Below, piece by piece: positions 31,221-43,648 of a stretch of DNA of 64,000 nt. This stretch comes from Diogma glabrata (lineage: Eukaryota > Arthropoda > Insecta > Diptera > Cylindrotomidae). The stretch is from the NCBI GenBank assembly GCA_963693315.1, contig OY856187.1, forward strand, positions 384,447,461-384,511,460, read 5' to 3'. Under the pieces are notes generated by a model. It was given only the letters and a program-made list of their open reading frames with translations. It searched no databases and was not told the origin of the DNA. A program made the position numbers and the translations under genes. Position 1 is the first letter of the stretch; the number at the start of each line of letters is the position of its first letter.

Positions 31221-32439
31221 AATAGATCAGCTTGTTCTTGGTTTCAGGATTGTGGATATTTACAATAGAAGTTGTGCAACCAGTGTAAAGAAAACATAAA
31301 ATGATCAACACGTTTAAGTGAACTTATTGCGAGGTTTGGTTGGTTGTTCATTTATATAATCATTTTGGTATATTCTTTTAAATTAATTTATTACTACTGT
31401 TGTTTTAGCTTTTAGATCAGCAAATTAATTTAGTTTATTCATTTGTATTAGGAAAGAAAGAGCGGCAGAATAGTCGTGTCATTACTTCCTCCGCTACAAA
31501 TGAACATATACAAAAACTTTGAGTTGATTAGGAATAACCTCAAATAAATGAAACCATCTACAACAATGTAACACAGAAAAATTCTGAACCAAAAGGAATA
31601 ATAATGGAAATATAAAGCCCTACGTATGTTAATTGTTAATTCGGAAAGCATTTCTTCATTATATTATAAATATGTTCTACACATATTTATGTGGGTATGC
31701 ATTTATTTAGTAAATTAATATAAGCAAATATTTTGACTCTGCTAAACAAATACCATTGAAATGTTGTTAAATTTTTCTTGTTATTCCTGTACGGAAAAAT
31801 ATTTATTTAATTTGAATATTTCTTTTGTAGTGAACATTTTAATTTATTATAAAATTTAATGATTAATAAACAACAACGTGTAACCTTTCTCTTCCCAACT
31901 TTTTATTTAATTAATTTTAAGTTTGTTTTTTTTTATCAATAAGTTCTGCCTTAGCTGTATAAAATTCCTGTTTATATAGGTCCCCTTGGATTCTGAAGAA
32001 AAACAATCGTACATGCGACAACCATATTCGCTCACACCCTCACACACACATACCTACAGACACGCATACAAAAAAAAAACAAATATAAAGCTTATCCACC
32101 CCATGTTCAGCTACGGTTCCCCCCTCGTTCCTCACAGCCTAGCCCCTTCTCATATTTTGGCTGGATAGGTTGAACAACTCGGAAATATTCATAAGTGACC
32201 CCGTTTGGGGGTCTGAATCCTTCATCTAGTCACTCCAGCAAATAGGACACAATAACATCAAAATAACTACGCCTATGGTTGAGGTCGTGGCTTGACTCAC
32301 TCAACCCCCTTTTGTTGATTTATATTACCTTGTGGGTATTAAACCAATAAAAAACACAACACAGTTTTAGCTCCGTGTTTTTTGTATTCACCAAAATTAG
32401 TAGTAAATTAAATTAATTACATGACGTAGATTTATTAAA
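31221..32439. other. AT-rich non-coding DNA with a short CA-rich stretch
   Basis: At about 32020-32220 a segment (CTCACACCCTCACACACACATAC..., then GTGACCCCGTTTGGGGGTC) vaguely resembles the TG-rich dispersed repeat and may be a diverged copy. Otherwise nothing recognised. Confidence 0.4.
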
Positions 32440-32685
32440 CAAGTTCATTAATTGATATTCAATATACGAGGTTTAATCACTAATTGCCTTAATGATACTA
32501 AGTTGATTCCTTACTTAAGTACTTTACGTGGTAAATATACGAGAAACAAGCACTAATCATTTTGATTATACTAATTTGATTTAATTATTAGGTTCGTTAA
32601 TTGTTATTAAATATACTAGAACCAACCACTAATTGTAAGGATTATACTAATTTGATTTATTAATTAAGTTCATTAATTGTTACTT
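32440..32685. repeat. Tandem repeat, ~76-bp unit, about 3 copies
   Basis: GTTCATTAATTG followed by ATTNAATATACGAG or ATATACTAGAA and then ACTAATTG recurs near 32444, 32520, 32592 and 32668. Confidence 0.6.
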
Positions 32686-34303
32686 CATTTGACCATCCCA
32701 GTAGGTCCAATCGGAATCGTAATCGTGGATGATACCCTATCCATGCAGTTTAAATATCACAAATCGTATATATAAATAATTCATGCATTGGCAGAACATA
32801 GCAACAGAAAGTGAATAATTTATTTAGCACTACCAACACGGCTCACAATACAATTTAAAAAGGTTTATCTGACACTTTACATTAATTTATCACAGGTTGC
32901 TCGAGCTTTATCCAGAGTTAACAATAAATCTATAATTTTCCATCGTTTACCAAAACCATTCACCAGATAAAGCGTCTATTTGGTACCTGCTAACTTATCA
33001 CACGATGACTAGTACCAAAACAGCCATCTTTTTGGTTTGGAACGGAGAATACGATTTCTTCACATTCATGTTTATTGAATAAATTTGTATGCAAACCATA
33101 TTACTATATCCCAATAATATTCCTTTTCGCTATCTCATAAAAATGGTTTATTTCGTTTTCTATTGTATTTGATTTGTTTTCTTGAATTTTGTTTAACATC
33201 GTGAAATATACCTAATGGACGGCTCGATCAGCAGCAAAACGTCAGAAAAAACACTACACAAAACAAACAGTTGTTTGTTTTATCAGACAATTCGTCGAAA
33301 TAATCGTCACAATAGACTAATCAAAATAAGAGCGTTTCCACGCGTAGCACATTTGGAATTCTTTTTCGATTAACTTACACGGCACGAACATATAGAATAT
33401 TTTCTTTTCTTTTTTAATTTAAATTGGTGGGACAAATTACGTTAACACAAAAAAAACTTGTACTCATTGAGCTAAGTACTTTACCAATTCCCGTTAGGTA
33501 AAAATTTTTATTACTTAAATTACCACAGAAAACCGTGAATACGATTCCACCAAGTCGGATGTTCACTCGACAATTTTTAGAATACAATAAGAGAGCGAAG
33601 CTAGCTATCGTGTTCTATTTATAATCAGGTTGTTGTTGTTTTTGTCAGCTAACATCGTTTCCTTGTCTATTCCCCAACAACAAATCGATAAAACAATTTC
33701 TTTGGGAAATTTGATTTACGTTATATCGCTAGTTATTATACCCATTAAGAAATACGGACCGCTATTCTGTAATAAAAATTGAAAAGGATTTCAAAAGAAT
33801 ACATTGTTTATGAAGCAATTGGACGAATTACAATGCAAATAATGTGATTATGGATCAATAATAATACACAATCGTTTTTCTGTTAATTTTATAGCGATTA
33901 AAGATTATGAATCAAACATAGGAAACTACTTTGGGAAATAATATTAATTAATAGATGACTGTAGGAAATCTATATGGGGTAGCGGAACTATGAATACAAT
34001 TTGAAAAAAAAAAAGGAAATTACAGTTGACAAATATTACCCAACTGTTTTATGTTCATTTTTATAGTGATTGATGAATCTAAACTAAATATAGGAATTCA
34101 CATTGGGCAATATTACACAGCTTCTTGAAGATAGTAGATCTTTGTGGCGGAAACTATGGTTGATGATGACCATGGATTGAGTACAAAAAAAATAATAAAA
34201 AAAGTCTCAGCCAACGCAAATTTGATGTATATGGGAAAGTAGTGAATCTATAAATCGGGGAATCATCCAACTACGTCATCGAGCACCTGGCTACTTCGTT
34301 ACA
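32678..34303 (-). repeat. LTR-like sequence, copy 1
   Basis: On the minus strand it starts TGTAACGAAGTAGCCAGGTG at 34303. It has TATAAATA at plus 33616-33623 and could end GAAGTAACA at 32678. The 34303-33600 part is similar, in opposite orientation, to 54699-55230 (shared CGCTATAAAATTA and CCGCTA..CCAT.TAGATTT.CTACAGTC). An internal duplication of about 200 bp makes it longer than the other copy. No coding region is adjacent, so it may be a solo LTR; limits are uncertain. Confidence 0.45.
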
Positions 34304-34499
34304 AGAACGAATATTAAAAATATTGAAACATTATTTTATGAATATTTTTTTTGATGAGTGAAATGAGCGTTCGAATAAAATGAAATTGTTGACCCTGATT
34401 TATTTTACTTGACGTTTTATTTTTTTCCTTACTTGTACAGTTATGAATCAATGCAACCATTGTATTTATTTTCGGAACTAATAGAACAGTGAAAACAGC
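34304..34499. other. AT-rich spacer
   Basis: Nothing recognised. Confidence 0.35.
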
Positions 34500-35331
34500 T
34501 TTTTGTAAAAAAAAAATTAGTAACAGGATAAAACTATTGGATAAAGAAGAAAATATTGCGCAAATGATGGAAAACATAAATTAAAGGTGATCCGAGTTAC
34601 TAGAATGAAATGAGTGAGCTTTTAGGGGTAGAAAATGGTTTTCAGGATTTTCACCGAAACTAGACTTTCTATCGAGTAAAAAGTTTACAGTAAAAATTGT
34701 AGGTAATAAAATGTTCTATAACTTTTACGTAAGACATTTTTTCACATAACGTAAAGTTTGCCATGGAAATAAAAAAAAACGAGAAAAAAGGTTTTACACC
34801 ATCCAAAAATAGACGTTTCAACAAAAATAAAGGTTACTGATTTTTTGAAAAGACTGTTTCCAGAACAGGAGAATTTTCGTGTGAAAATGAGATCACTTTT
34901 TTGGTTTGTAGTTAAAATTAAACGTAAAAATAAATATTTTGATTCCGAACAATTACAGTGTATTAAGGATATAATACGGTAGCTTTTCACCAAATTGTGT
35001 GAAAAAAAAATTTTTTTGTGGGTGATAAAGATCAAAACCAAAATCGGTTTTTTTCTATTTTCACGACAAATTTTAGGTTACGTGAAAAATAGCATATGTG
35101 AAAGCTATAGAACTTTTTATTGCCTTCAACATTTACTTAAGACTTTTTTCGATAGAAGGCCTAGCTTCGCTGAAAATCGTGAAAAACCATTTTTTACACC
35201 TTAATGCTCACCCCATGTCACCATTAAATTATGTATTGCATCATTTGCGCAATATTTTCTTCCTTAACCAAAAGTTTTCATGCTGTTACTAATTTTTTCC
35301 ATATTTTGCCTGTTTTTGACTGGTCTATAAA
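34500..35331. repeat. Inverted-arm (fold-back type) element
   Basis: The left arm from TTAGTAACAGGATAAAAC (about 34517) with AATATTGCGCAAATGATG is matched, inverted, by CATCATTTGCGCAATATT and GTTACTAATTTTTT at about 35240-35300. The arms are about 350-400 bp and clearly diverged, with a short spacer near 34940-34990. The right end TTTGACTGGTCTA matches, inverted, the AGACCAGTCAAA end at 28496. No protein is encoded. Confidence 0.7.
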
Positions 35332-35374
35332 GAAATTTTAATAAAAATATTTTCTTGATATGAACACCTCTCTG

Positions 35375-35860
35375 ACCGACCCATTTTTGATTTGGCTGAA
35401 ATTTTTTTTGCGGATTTTATGTCGAAAAAAAAGATATATGTGTTCGAGGATTTTTTTTTTTTTTTTGGAAAAGAGAGCTGTTCTAAATTTCGTGAATTTT
35501 ATGATTTTTGGCTTCAAGACTTATTTTCAAAAATTCGTAGTTCCGAATCTATAAGAGCTACAAAATTTTTATCCATCACTTTTTTGTAGCTGAAAAATTG
35601 AACTTTGAGGAAAAAATATTTTTTATAAAAAATATTAACAAATTCATATTATTATAAACAATTTAATTGTTTCAATCGATTTTTAACAATTGCCCCCAAA
35701 ACGAATCCAGTTCTTAGTATTTTCATTGTATTTTCCGTCAAATTTTACGTCAAAAACATGTTTTTAAAAGATGGTACCTTTTCAATTATTCTTAAAATAT
35801 TAATTTATGTAGCGCGTAACGACCCAAAAAACGGCTTTTTGCTAATAAAATCATATCTGT
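35375..35860. repeat. Inverted repeat arm 1 (partner 40978-41445)
   Basis: From GATTTGGCTGAAATTTTTTT to GCGCGTAACGACCCAAAAAA this arm matches the partner arm, inverted, almost base for base. One 36-nt insertion (about 35740-35775) and about a dozen substitutions are the only differences I see. The open frames within it are T/F-rich artefacts. Confidence 0.92.
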
Positions 35861-37569
35861 AACTTGTATCAAAAAAAGTTTAATGTAAAAGTTGTAGATA
35901 ATTAAAAAAAGGTCTACAACTTTTGTCTAAACTAGTTTTTGACATAACCTCAAAATTTTAAATTAAATTGCAAAAAATGTTACAAATCATCTTTCTAACA
36001 ATTATTTATTGAAAATTTGCATAAAAAAAATTTATGGGTTATTCGTTTTCAAACCGAATCTCCTGACTTGTGTAATGGATAGTCTGGGCTAATGTCTGAA
36101 CCCAGTGTATTATAGTCTCAGATTTATTGGTTTTCATTTTTTTATTATTCACATGTACCGCGCGTAGTAGTTTCCCATCCATTCACCTTTAATAGCCATA
36201 ATTTTATAGTCCCCGTAACTCATCGTTTTCCTATTCTTCTTAAAATTTAACCAAATTTTCATTAGCTGGACGGACGTGTTTGAAGAGAGTTGAGCTCCTT
36301 GCACTAATTGATTTGAAATTGTAATTAATTAAAAGTTGTCATTACCTACAGTAAACTTTCATCTTGATCGAAAATCGTATGAATGTAAAAATTTTCCTTA
36401 AGTTTTGTCTCTATAAACATTGCTATTTAATTTTGCAATTCACTAAAATTAACCCATACTATATTTCCATTCACTTTGGTTCACTCTATTACTTCAATTT
36501 GAATGCTCTAAACATCATACGTAACTTATACAACGAAGTTTTCAAAACCTTACAACAGCTGTGCGTTTATTTTTACAGTCATTAACCTGCAAAGAAGTAT
36601 TATCTTGCTTTGTTGTACATTCAATTTCTTCTCTTTGCACAAAAAGAAAATTTAATTCATTCACGCATTATTTCATTTTGAAAAACTCAAACGGTTTGGT
36701 ATAACCATAAAAATTTCCTACCAAATGTATATTTGCTTCGAATTAATGGTTTTGCATCGGAAACACTATATTCGAGGTTTTTCGATTTTCAAAAAAGGAA
36801 TTTTTTTGGTATATATTGGTTCTACTGTAATGTTTTTGTTATTTAGTTCTATTACGTTTGCATTTTGATGTTTGACGTCTCTTAGTCGACTGTCAGATTT
36901 CCATTTTTTTCTGTTGGGTGCGGAGTTGATTTTTGTTGGTAATTGGACGGATATCAAACTGTGGTGTGCAAAAAGATTGATTCTGGATACCGTGAACGAA
37001 TTTCTCAACAAAATAGGAATCTATATAAAACCATGAGTGGATTTTGGCTGATTATCATGGTGATTGGATAGGTCAACCAGGAAAACCCAATACGGACAAC
37101 CGTAAATAATTTATCCGTAAGTTGACACATTTTAATTAGAGAATTTTCTCGATTTAAGCCGCATCACGGCATTACGGTCATTGCTCCGTATTTGATAGAT
37201 ATCGTTTATAGTGTGCAAATATCCGAACCAAAGTATACGGGACTGGTACAAAGTTGCCGAGGAATGTTTTACCAAAACCGTACGAGGGAGTGCCGTTATA
37301 TGAACCTTTAATATGTTTGGGTTTTGTTGATTAATGTGATTTCCGAAATATTAATATAATAGTGCCACAACGCGATTCCGGGCACCTCTCTCCGATGTAA
37401 TAAAACATTGATATTACAATATTATATGATAATTTCTGTTATGTGCATAACCTAATGGCAAAATTAGAACTTCCGTTCATGTTAACCTTCAAACAGATGA
37501 ATCAACAAAAAAATTTAAAGAAACGTTATACCATAAAACAAAAGGAAAACCAATATAACCCTGTATGTG
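35861..37569. other. AT-rich non-coding DNA, no gene recognised
   Basis: Short frames at 36364-36585 and 36766-37011 lack recognisable motifs. Around 37150-37400 the composition is slightly more balanced (CGGTCATTGCTCCG, ACAACGCGATTCCGGGCACC), which might be part of an unrecognised element. No support for a gene. Confidence 0.4.
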
Positions 37570-38350
37570 AATGTACAGTTTTTGTGTGTTAAAATAAGAT
37601 TTTTTTTCCTTGTTAAATTCCGTGTTCCTAGCTAAATTTACTAAACGGTGTTAATTGATTATTAGAAAAACCGAGAAAAATCTGTGATCATAGGACTAAG
37701 TTATTTATTGATAATTTAAGATAAATTTGATGAACTGTATAGTGCGTGTATATTTTTTTTTAAAATCAATTTTTTTTTGTGTTTTCTTTTGAGATTCCGT
37801 GTACCTAGCTAAATTTACTAAACGGTGTTAATTGATTATTAGGAAAATGGAGAAAAAGTCTGTGATCGTAGGACTAATTTATTTATTGATAATCTAAGAT
37901 AAATTTGATGAACTGTATAGTGCGTGTATGTTTTAAATCAATTTTTTTTTGTTTTCTTTTGAAATTCCGTGTTCCTAGTCAAAAAAAAATGTATTGATTT
38001 GAGAGCGAGTACTGGTATATTGCAATGAACATTAGAAAATCAGAATTCGGTGATCTTAAATTTAATTTATTAACTAGTGATAGTAGAATATTGAAACACC
38101 GAGCGTAAACTCTTGATTCATGGGACTAATTTATTAATTATTACTATTATGCTGTGAAGTAAATTATATGTATTTTAGAGGGTTCGTTGTTAGAATCCGA
38201 ATATAACTAAAATAAAATATAAACGATCATTTGTGATTAATTATATATATATTAAATCAGAATTCAGTGTGATTAGTTTAATTGACTAGACTATTAAATG
38301 AATATAATGCCTTCCGTGTTATTAGTTTAATTCATCAAGTAGTGATATTA
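37570..38350. repeat. Tandem repeat, ~176-bp unit, two clear and further decayed copies
   Basis: ATTCCGTGT(T/A)CCTAGCTAAAT with ACTAAACGGTGTTAATTG and GATGAACTGTATAGTGCGTG recurs at about 37616 and 37792. A third start (ATTCCGTGTTCCTAGTC) is at about 37967 and later units are degenerate. Confidence 0.75.
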
Positions 38351-38704
38351 TGTTATTAAATTGTACATTATAAAATCTAAACTCTGTGTTCTTGGAAAAA
38401 ATTTATTTACTACCGCTACCCCCGTATTTATTCGTGGATGTTAGCTGTGTGACACCTGTACACGGTATTATCAGGATATTTGAATACAATGCAGCGTACC
38501 TAAATAATATTTCAATCAACTTATTAAGAGTACTACTTAAGTTTACGGTATTGGCTAACTTATCCAGCATTCATTTATACGAGCTGTCGTCCGGTAGTTT
38601 CCACGGATTCAACTATAATTACGAATTGCTGCCACGATTTATGGCAATGTATGGTCAGCGTTTCCGGCTTTAATTACCACTTTATTCGACGTCGTGCCAT
38701 ATTG
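38351..38704. other. Non-coding spacer with a weak 95-codon ORF
   Basis: A plus-strand frame at 38386-38673 has no recognisable motif, and the flanks on both sides are tandem repeats. I do not call it a gene. Confidence 0.35.
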
Positions 38705-39690
38705 TAGTTTCAACCTTTTTCTCAACTATATTCGCAAAGTGTGGCTACGAGTGTTTATATAACTATTGCCGTGGAGTATCAACATAGTCAACCATATTAC
38801 GAATTCAATCAACATTTAGTTACCCTAATAGCTACATTGCGTTTTTGGTACCGTAGTCAACTGTATTCATAATTGGACTCAACAATTCTTGATATCGATT
38901 GTTGCTGCATATTTTGTCTTCCTACCTACTCGACTGTAATTACCAAATTCATTCAACGATTTTGGTTACTACTTTGTTCAACAATTTTTATTACAATTTT
39001 GGTCAACGCTTTTGACTACCGATTCCTTCATCAATTGTGATTATAAAATTTATTCAACGATTTTGGATGGCAAGTTTGGTCAACGCATTTGACTACGCAG
39101 TTATTCAACGATTCTGATCATAAAGTTGTGCACCGATTTTGCTTACAAATTTATTCCACGCATCTGCTTATAAATTCAGTCAACGCATTTGACTACGAAT
39201 TTATTCAACGAGTTTAGTTACTACTTTATTCAACGCATTTGTTTGTAAACTGATTCAACGATTGTAGATATAAATTCAGTCAACGCATTTGACTACGAAT
39301 TTATGCAACGATTTTGATTTTAAGATTATTCAACGCATTTGTTTATAAACTGATTCAACGATTATAGATATAAATTTAGTCAACGCATTTGACTACGAAT
39401 TTATGCAACGATTTTGATTATAAGATTATTCAACGCATTTGTTTATAAACTGAGTCCACGATTTTAGATATAAATTTAGTCAACGCATTTGGCTACGAAT
39501 TTATGCAACGATTTTGATTCTAAAATCATTCAACACACTTGATTGTAAAGTTAGTCAACGCATTTGACTGCGAATTTGTTCAACGATTCTGATGATAAAC
39601 TTGTTCGACGATTCTCAATACAAATTTCTTCAACGCTGTTGATTACCAAATTAATTCATCGCTGCTTCATATCAAGTACGACCACCTAAT
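38705..39690. repeat. CAACG minisatellite: ~33-bp monomers in a 100-bp higher-order repeat
   Basis: The region is made of monomers of about 33 bp built on TTCAACG(C/A)(A/T)TT. In the core, CAACGCATTTGACTACGAAT or a one-base variant starts at exactly 39181, 39281, 39381 and 39481, so three monomers form a 100-bp unit that has been amplified. Monomers nearer the edges are more diverged. Confidence 0.9.
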
Positions 39691-39769
39691 TTTAATCAAC
39701 GTGTATATGGCGGTGCTGATGGAGGGCTGAAACCAGGCGGATTTTGGAGGTGAGGAGGATATAACCATG
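39691..39769. other. Junction between minisatellite and TG-rich repeat
   Basis: Contains GGCGGTGCTGATGGAGGGCT and ends ATAACCATGGGTGAGT. A similar ...ACTATGGGGTGAGT lies at 56190, at the start of a possible partial copy. The GTGAGT resembles a splice donor, but this may be chance. Confidence 0.4.
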
Positions 39770-40120
39770 GGTGAGTTTAGTTGATTGTTTTTTTTTTTTT
39801 ATTATTCGGGGGATTTAGGGGTGTGAATGTGTGTGTGTGTATGTGAGGGCGTATGTGAGTAAACGAGGGGGTTGAACGTGCCGACCGTGGTTCTTTCGTA
39901 GAAGGGGGTCGCCAGAGTCTCATTTTTGCCCTTGTATTTGTTTCCATTTCTGATCTATTTTGAAAATTCGCGTACATGTCTGCATTTGTATTGGAGCAGC
40001 AGGGTCTACCAATCGGACTCCATACTGTGATTAGCCGGAGCACAAAAATAAAACCTCATTTAGTTACGCGACCTGCTATGCCGCCTCATTGGTTCGCCAG
40101 TGAGACAGCTCTTCATTACA
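39770..40120 (+). repeat. Dispersed TG-rich repeat, copy B
   Basis: TG-rich stretch (39815-39860), GGGGGTCGCCAGAGTCTC, GGAGCAGCAGGGTC, GTTACGCGACCTGCTATGCC and the end CTTCATTACA at 40120. Same order as copy C and, inverted, copy A. Confidence 0.75.
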
Positions 40121-40434
40121 CTTGTTAGAAAACAAATCTTGATTGAAACAAAAAATTATTATCAAGCGTTTGGAAAAAAAAAATCCATCCAGTGCACTAC
40201 GTAATTTCAACCTGTCTGTTGTATTAGCCACCACTGCCATGACAAACTTTGACAAATAATAATAGAAGGTAAAAAAATCTTAGTAAATAAAAAAAATCAA
40301 GTAATGAAAAATAAAGTAATAATTCTTAATATTACTTATATGTACTTTATTGGAATAACCACATTTGTATAGTAAAATCAAAAATGAACACTCTCCTTGA
40401 CAGATTAATAATAATATTTTTTAATTGAAAATTT
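40121..40434. other. AT-rich non-coding DNA
   Basis: Nothing recognised. Confidence 0.35.
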
Positions 40435-40695
40435 TCACAAAATTTTTTTTTCATGCAAAGAAAATATCTTAGCTTCTAATTCTTGAAAAGATATTGGAAT
40501 CATGCAATGATATTTTTGAGTTCCCTTTATCGATTTCGCTTTTGTAAATCGTTCTGATAATAATTTTTTTTCTTCTTCGTAATCATCATTTGTAGAATAG
40601 CGACAAGTAATGTTTGGCAATAATTCTGTCGCCCAATTAAATAGTTCTTGTGGTGTTCGAATAGGCTCATTTATTCTCTGAAGACTCGCTCGCAA
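40435..40695 (-). pseudogene. Fragment of an unidentified multicopy-type protein
   Basis: 86 codons with protein-like composition: RINEPIRTPQELFNWATELLP, then ERFTKAKSIKGTQKYHCMIP. The IKGT..YH motif after an ERF..A block loosely recalls a transposon-associated family in insect genomes, but I cannot name it. There are no flanking exons or catalytic motifs. It is most likely a decayed fragment, possibly of the same family as the ORF at 29460-29888; that link is speculative. Confidence 0.35.
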
Positions 40696-40977
40696 AAATA
40701 GTTTATGAGATCGAATTTGTTGTATGGGATGGAAATTTTAGGATTGTTTTATGAAAAGAGCTGCTTATGATTTATTTGAAAAGAAATTAAATAATTATTA
40801 AATTTGTTGATGAAATGGTCTTTATGACAAAAGAATCTAGACGACGTCATGCTGGATAGAAATTGGAGCATGACACACGAAACGAAGTAGAGAGTAATAA
40901 ATAATGAATTCTATTACTTTAAACTTTAACTTTAACCAATATTTAAAAAAAAAACGCAAAGAAAAAAAAACGAAACA
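40696..40977. other. AT-rich non-coding DNA
   Basis: Nothing recognised. Confidence 0.35.
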
Positions 40978-41445
40978 AGGGACAGACTTGATTTTTGTAG
41001 CAAAAAACCGTTTTTTGGGTCGTTACGCGCTACATAAATTAATATTTTAAGAATAATTGAAAAGGTACCATATAAAATACAATGAAAATACTAAGAACTG
41101 GATTCGTTTTGGGGGCAATTGTTAAAAATCGATTGAAACAATTAAATTGTTTATAATAATATGAATTTGTTAATATTTTTTATAAAAAATATTTTTTCCT
41201 CAAAGTTCAATTTTTCAGCTACAAAAAAGTGATGAATAAAAATTTTGTAGCTCTTATAGATTCGGAACTACGAATTTTTGAAAATAAGTCTTCAAGCCAA
41301 AAATCACAAAATTCACGAAATTTAGAACAGCTCTATTTTCCAAAAAAAAAAAAAAATCCTCGAACATGTATATCTTTTTTTTCGACATAGAATCCGCAAA
41401 AAAATTTCAGCCAAATCGAAGAGGTGTTAATGAATTTTCATCAAA
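40978..41445. repeat. Inverted repeat arm 2 (partner 35375-35860)
   Basis: Reverse-complement copy of arm 1 at very high identity, from GTTTTTTGGGTCGTTACGCG to TTTCAGCCAAATCGAAGAGG. It lacks the 36-nt insertion of arm 1. Flanks beyond the arms do not match. Confidence 0.92.
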
Positions 41446-43648
41446 ATCCGTTCGGTTTGTAAAAGAATTACCCATATAAGAAGTGTTTGCTGATTTAATT
41501 AGATTAATTGTAAATGCCAAATTCATTTGGCTTTTTTACTAATTATTTAGGTTCATCAAAATGTTTTAAATATCTTAATATCATTGACCATTCTGCTTTC
41601 ACCTCCATAACGAGTTTTGGATCAGGTTTAATTCTTCGTGCGCAGTTTGTCATAACCATTTTAAATTTGACGTACTACTTTTAATTTGCGGGACCTGATT
41701 AACAACAAAAAATTCTTTTGGCGTGTAGAGTTCCTTCTAACGAGCAGCAGTGGCTTCTTGATCTTTGAATAACAATCTGGAACTGCAACGGAGTTGCACG
41801 TCTAGAGAGGACTCCAACCAGTGTCACCCGACCAGTGATCCGTGAGTTCGGATCTAACTACTCAGTCTATTGCAAATGCTAAAATGGCCGCTATAAATAT
41901 TAACAGGGGACTGAATGCAGAGGAATCAAGATCACTACCACCACGATCACGTACTCTTAATAAATAACAAAATTTTGCTCACTCCATGACTTCTTTTGAG
42001 TCCCTCATCGACCATCTTACTGTTAAACCATAAGCTAAAAATTATTATATCAATAACAATATATTATATCAATAACTCGTTGAATGTCATTTAGATTGAT
42101 GGAGATTGTATAAAATTTGAGGTGAATATATCGTTGATTAAAATTTTAGACGAACCAATCGTTGCACCGAAATAAATGATTAGTCGCAATAAAATAAATA
42201 TAGTTGTACCATTTCCAAAGTAAATATAGATTCGAGACAAATAAAATTTCCTTTAAGATTCCGCCATCTGTTGCTTGTATTGACGTCTGATAAATCTAAA
42301 ATTTATTGTTTTATTTTTGTTGGTTTCTCATAGATGTCATAATTTACAATTTTATGGTACTTGTAGCATCTCTCTAAAACAAAACAAGTTTGAATTAAAG
42401 CTTCTATTTTGGCAACAATCAATATAAAATTTATATATTTTCATTTGAGTTAAATCACAAATTAAATTACAAAAACCTTCGATAAAGTGTGCTTTCCACT
42501 TTTCAACAAAATAAAATATAAAATTGTTCAACATAAAACTTTTTAATTTTAAATCAATCAATCATTGAATACTTAACCTTAAAAAAGTTATATTGAAAAA
42601 AAAACACAATAGTTCCAAGCGATGTTAGAAAAAAAAATCAACAAATAATTGAATTAAAATGAACAGAAAATGTACTTTAGATTTGTCCCATTGGAAATTG
42701 AAATTGATTTTTTTTTTGCTTATTTACACCAATTGTACTACAAGTTTCTAAATTAAATAGAAATGTTTCTATATATATAAATAAAAATGTTATTTTCACC
42801 TTTTGGAGCAAGATTGAAAGTAGTGAGGCTACGTAAAAAGGTTAAACTTTGAAGGAGCATATCATATAAATTAGTATATTTTGGATCTAACTTTACATTA
42901 GTGAAAGACTTGGAACTTAACTCTTTTGCTCCCAACCCAACACATACATTTATGAATTAAATGGCCAATATATAGTTTATAAGATTTATATGTATAACCG
43001 TTTGCCCATCTTGCATTTATTTCAATTTTAAAATTTAATTACGTTAAAATAATTTGTTTAGCTTTCCATTTTTATGCAATTACTATTTACTGTTGTTCTT
43101 GAACAATTATTTTTCTACAACTAAAAATTTACAATGACAAAATTTTGCTTGTTTTTAACGGTAACAATGGATATCATCCATTATTCATACGAGACATTCA
43201 TACAATTAACATACGAGATATATTTGTTACCTTTATGTTTTATTTTAAATTGTCTCAAGAGTGTCGGACATTTATAATTCAAAGAGAAATCGCCTTTAGT
43301 CCCTGAGTTATTCCGTTTAATTATTTAATTGTCGTGCAAAAGAAATGAAACTTTTCAAACTTAATTGTTGTTTGATTGAAAAAGCTTGGCAGAATAATGA
43401 TAACAACAGATTTAAAGTTTAACAGGAAAAATACAGATTTGTTTTGTTTCATATCAAAACAAGTAACAAACAGTCAGTAGTTTTTATTTTTTATTTTTAC
43501 TCTGGATTTGACGCAGGGCTCGCAACTTGTTAATAAATTTAGAGACAAGGAAAGTTTAAAGTAGAAGTGTGCTTGAATGGATTAACCGATATAAATTATC
43601 TTATTTTTGTTTAAAAGGTACCAAGTGATGGCTTTATAAAAATATTAC
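41446..43648. other. AT-rich non-coding DNA, no gene recognised
   Basis: About 41690-41960 is less AT-rich (GCAACGGAGTTGCACGTCTAG, AGTGTCACCCGACCAGTG) and could be an element remnant, but no frame or motif supports a call. Two short minus-strand frames (42352-42561, 42753-42935) have no motif. Confidence 0.4.

Noticed and set aside
38705..39690. CRISPR-like array at the CAACG repeats
   Set aside because: Monomers are contiguous and graded in divergence, with no unique spacers between identical repeats, and the genome is eukaryotic.
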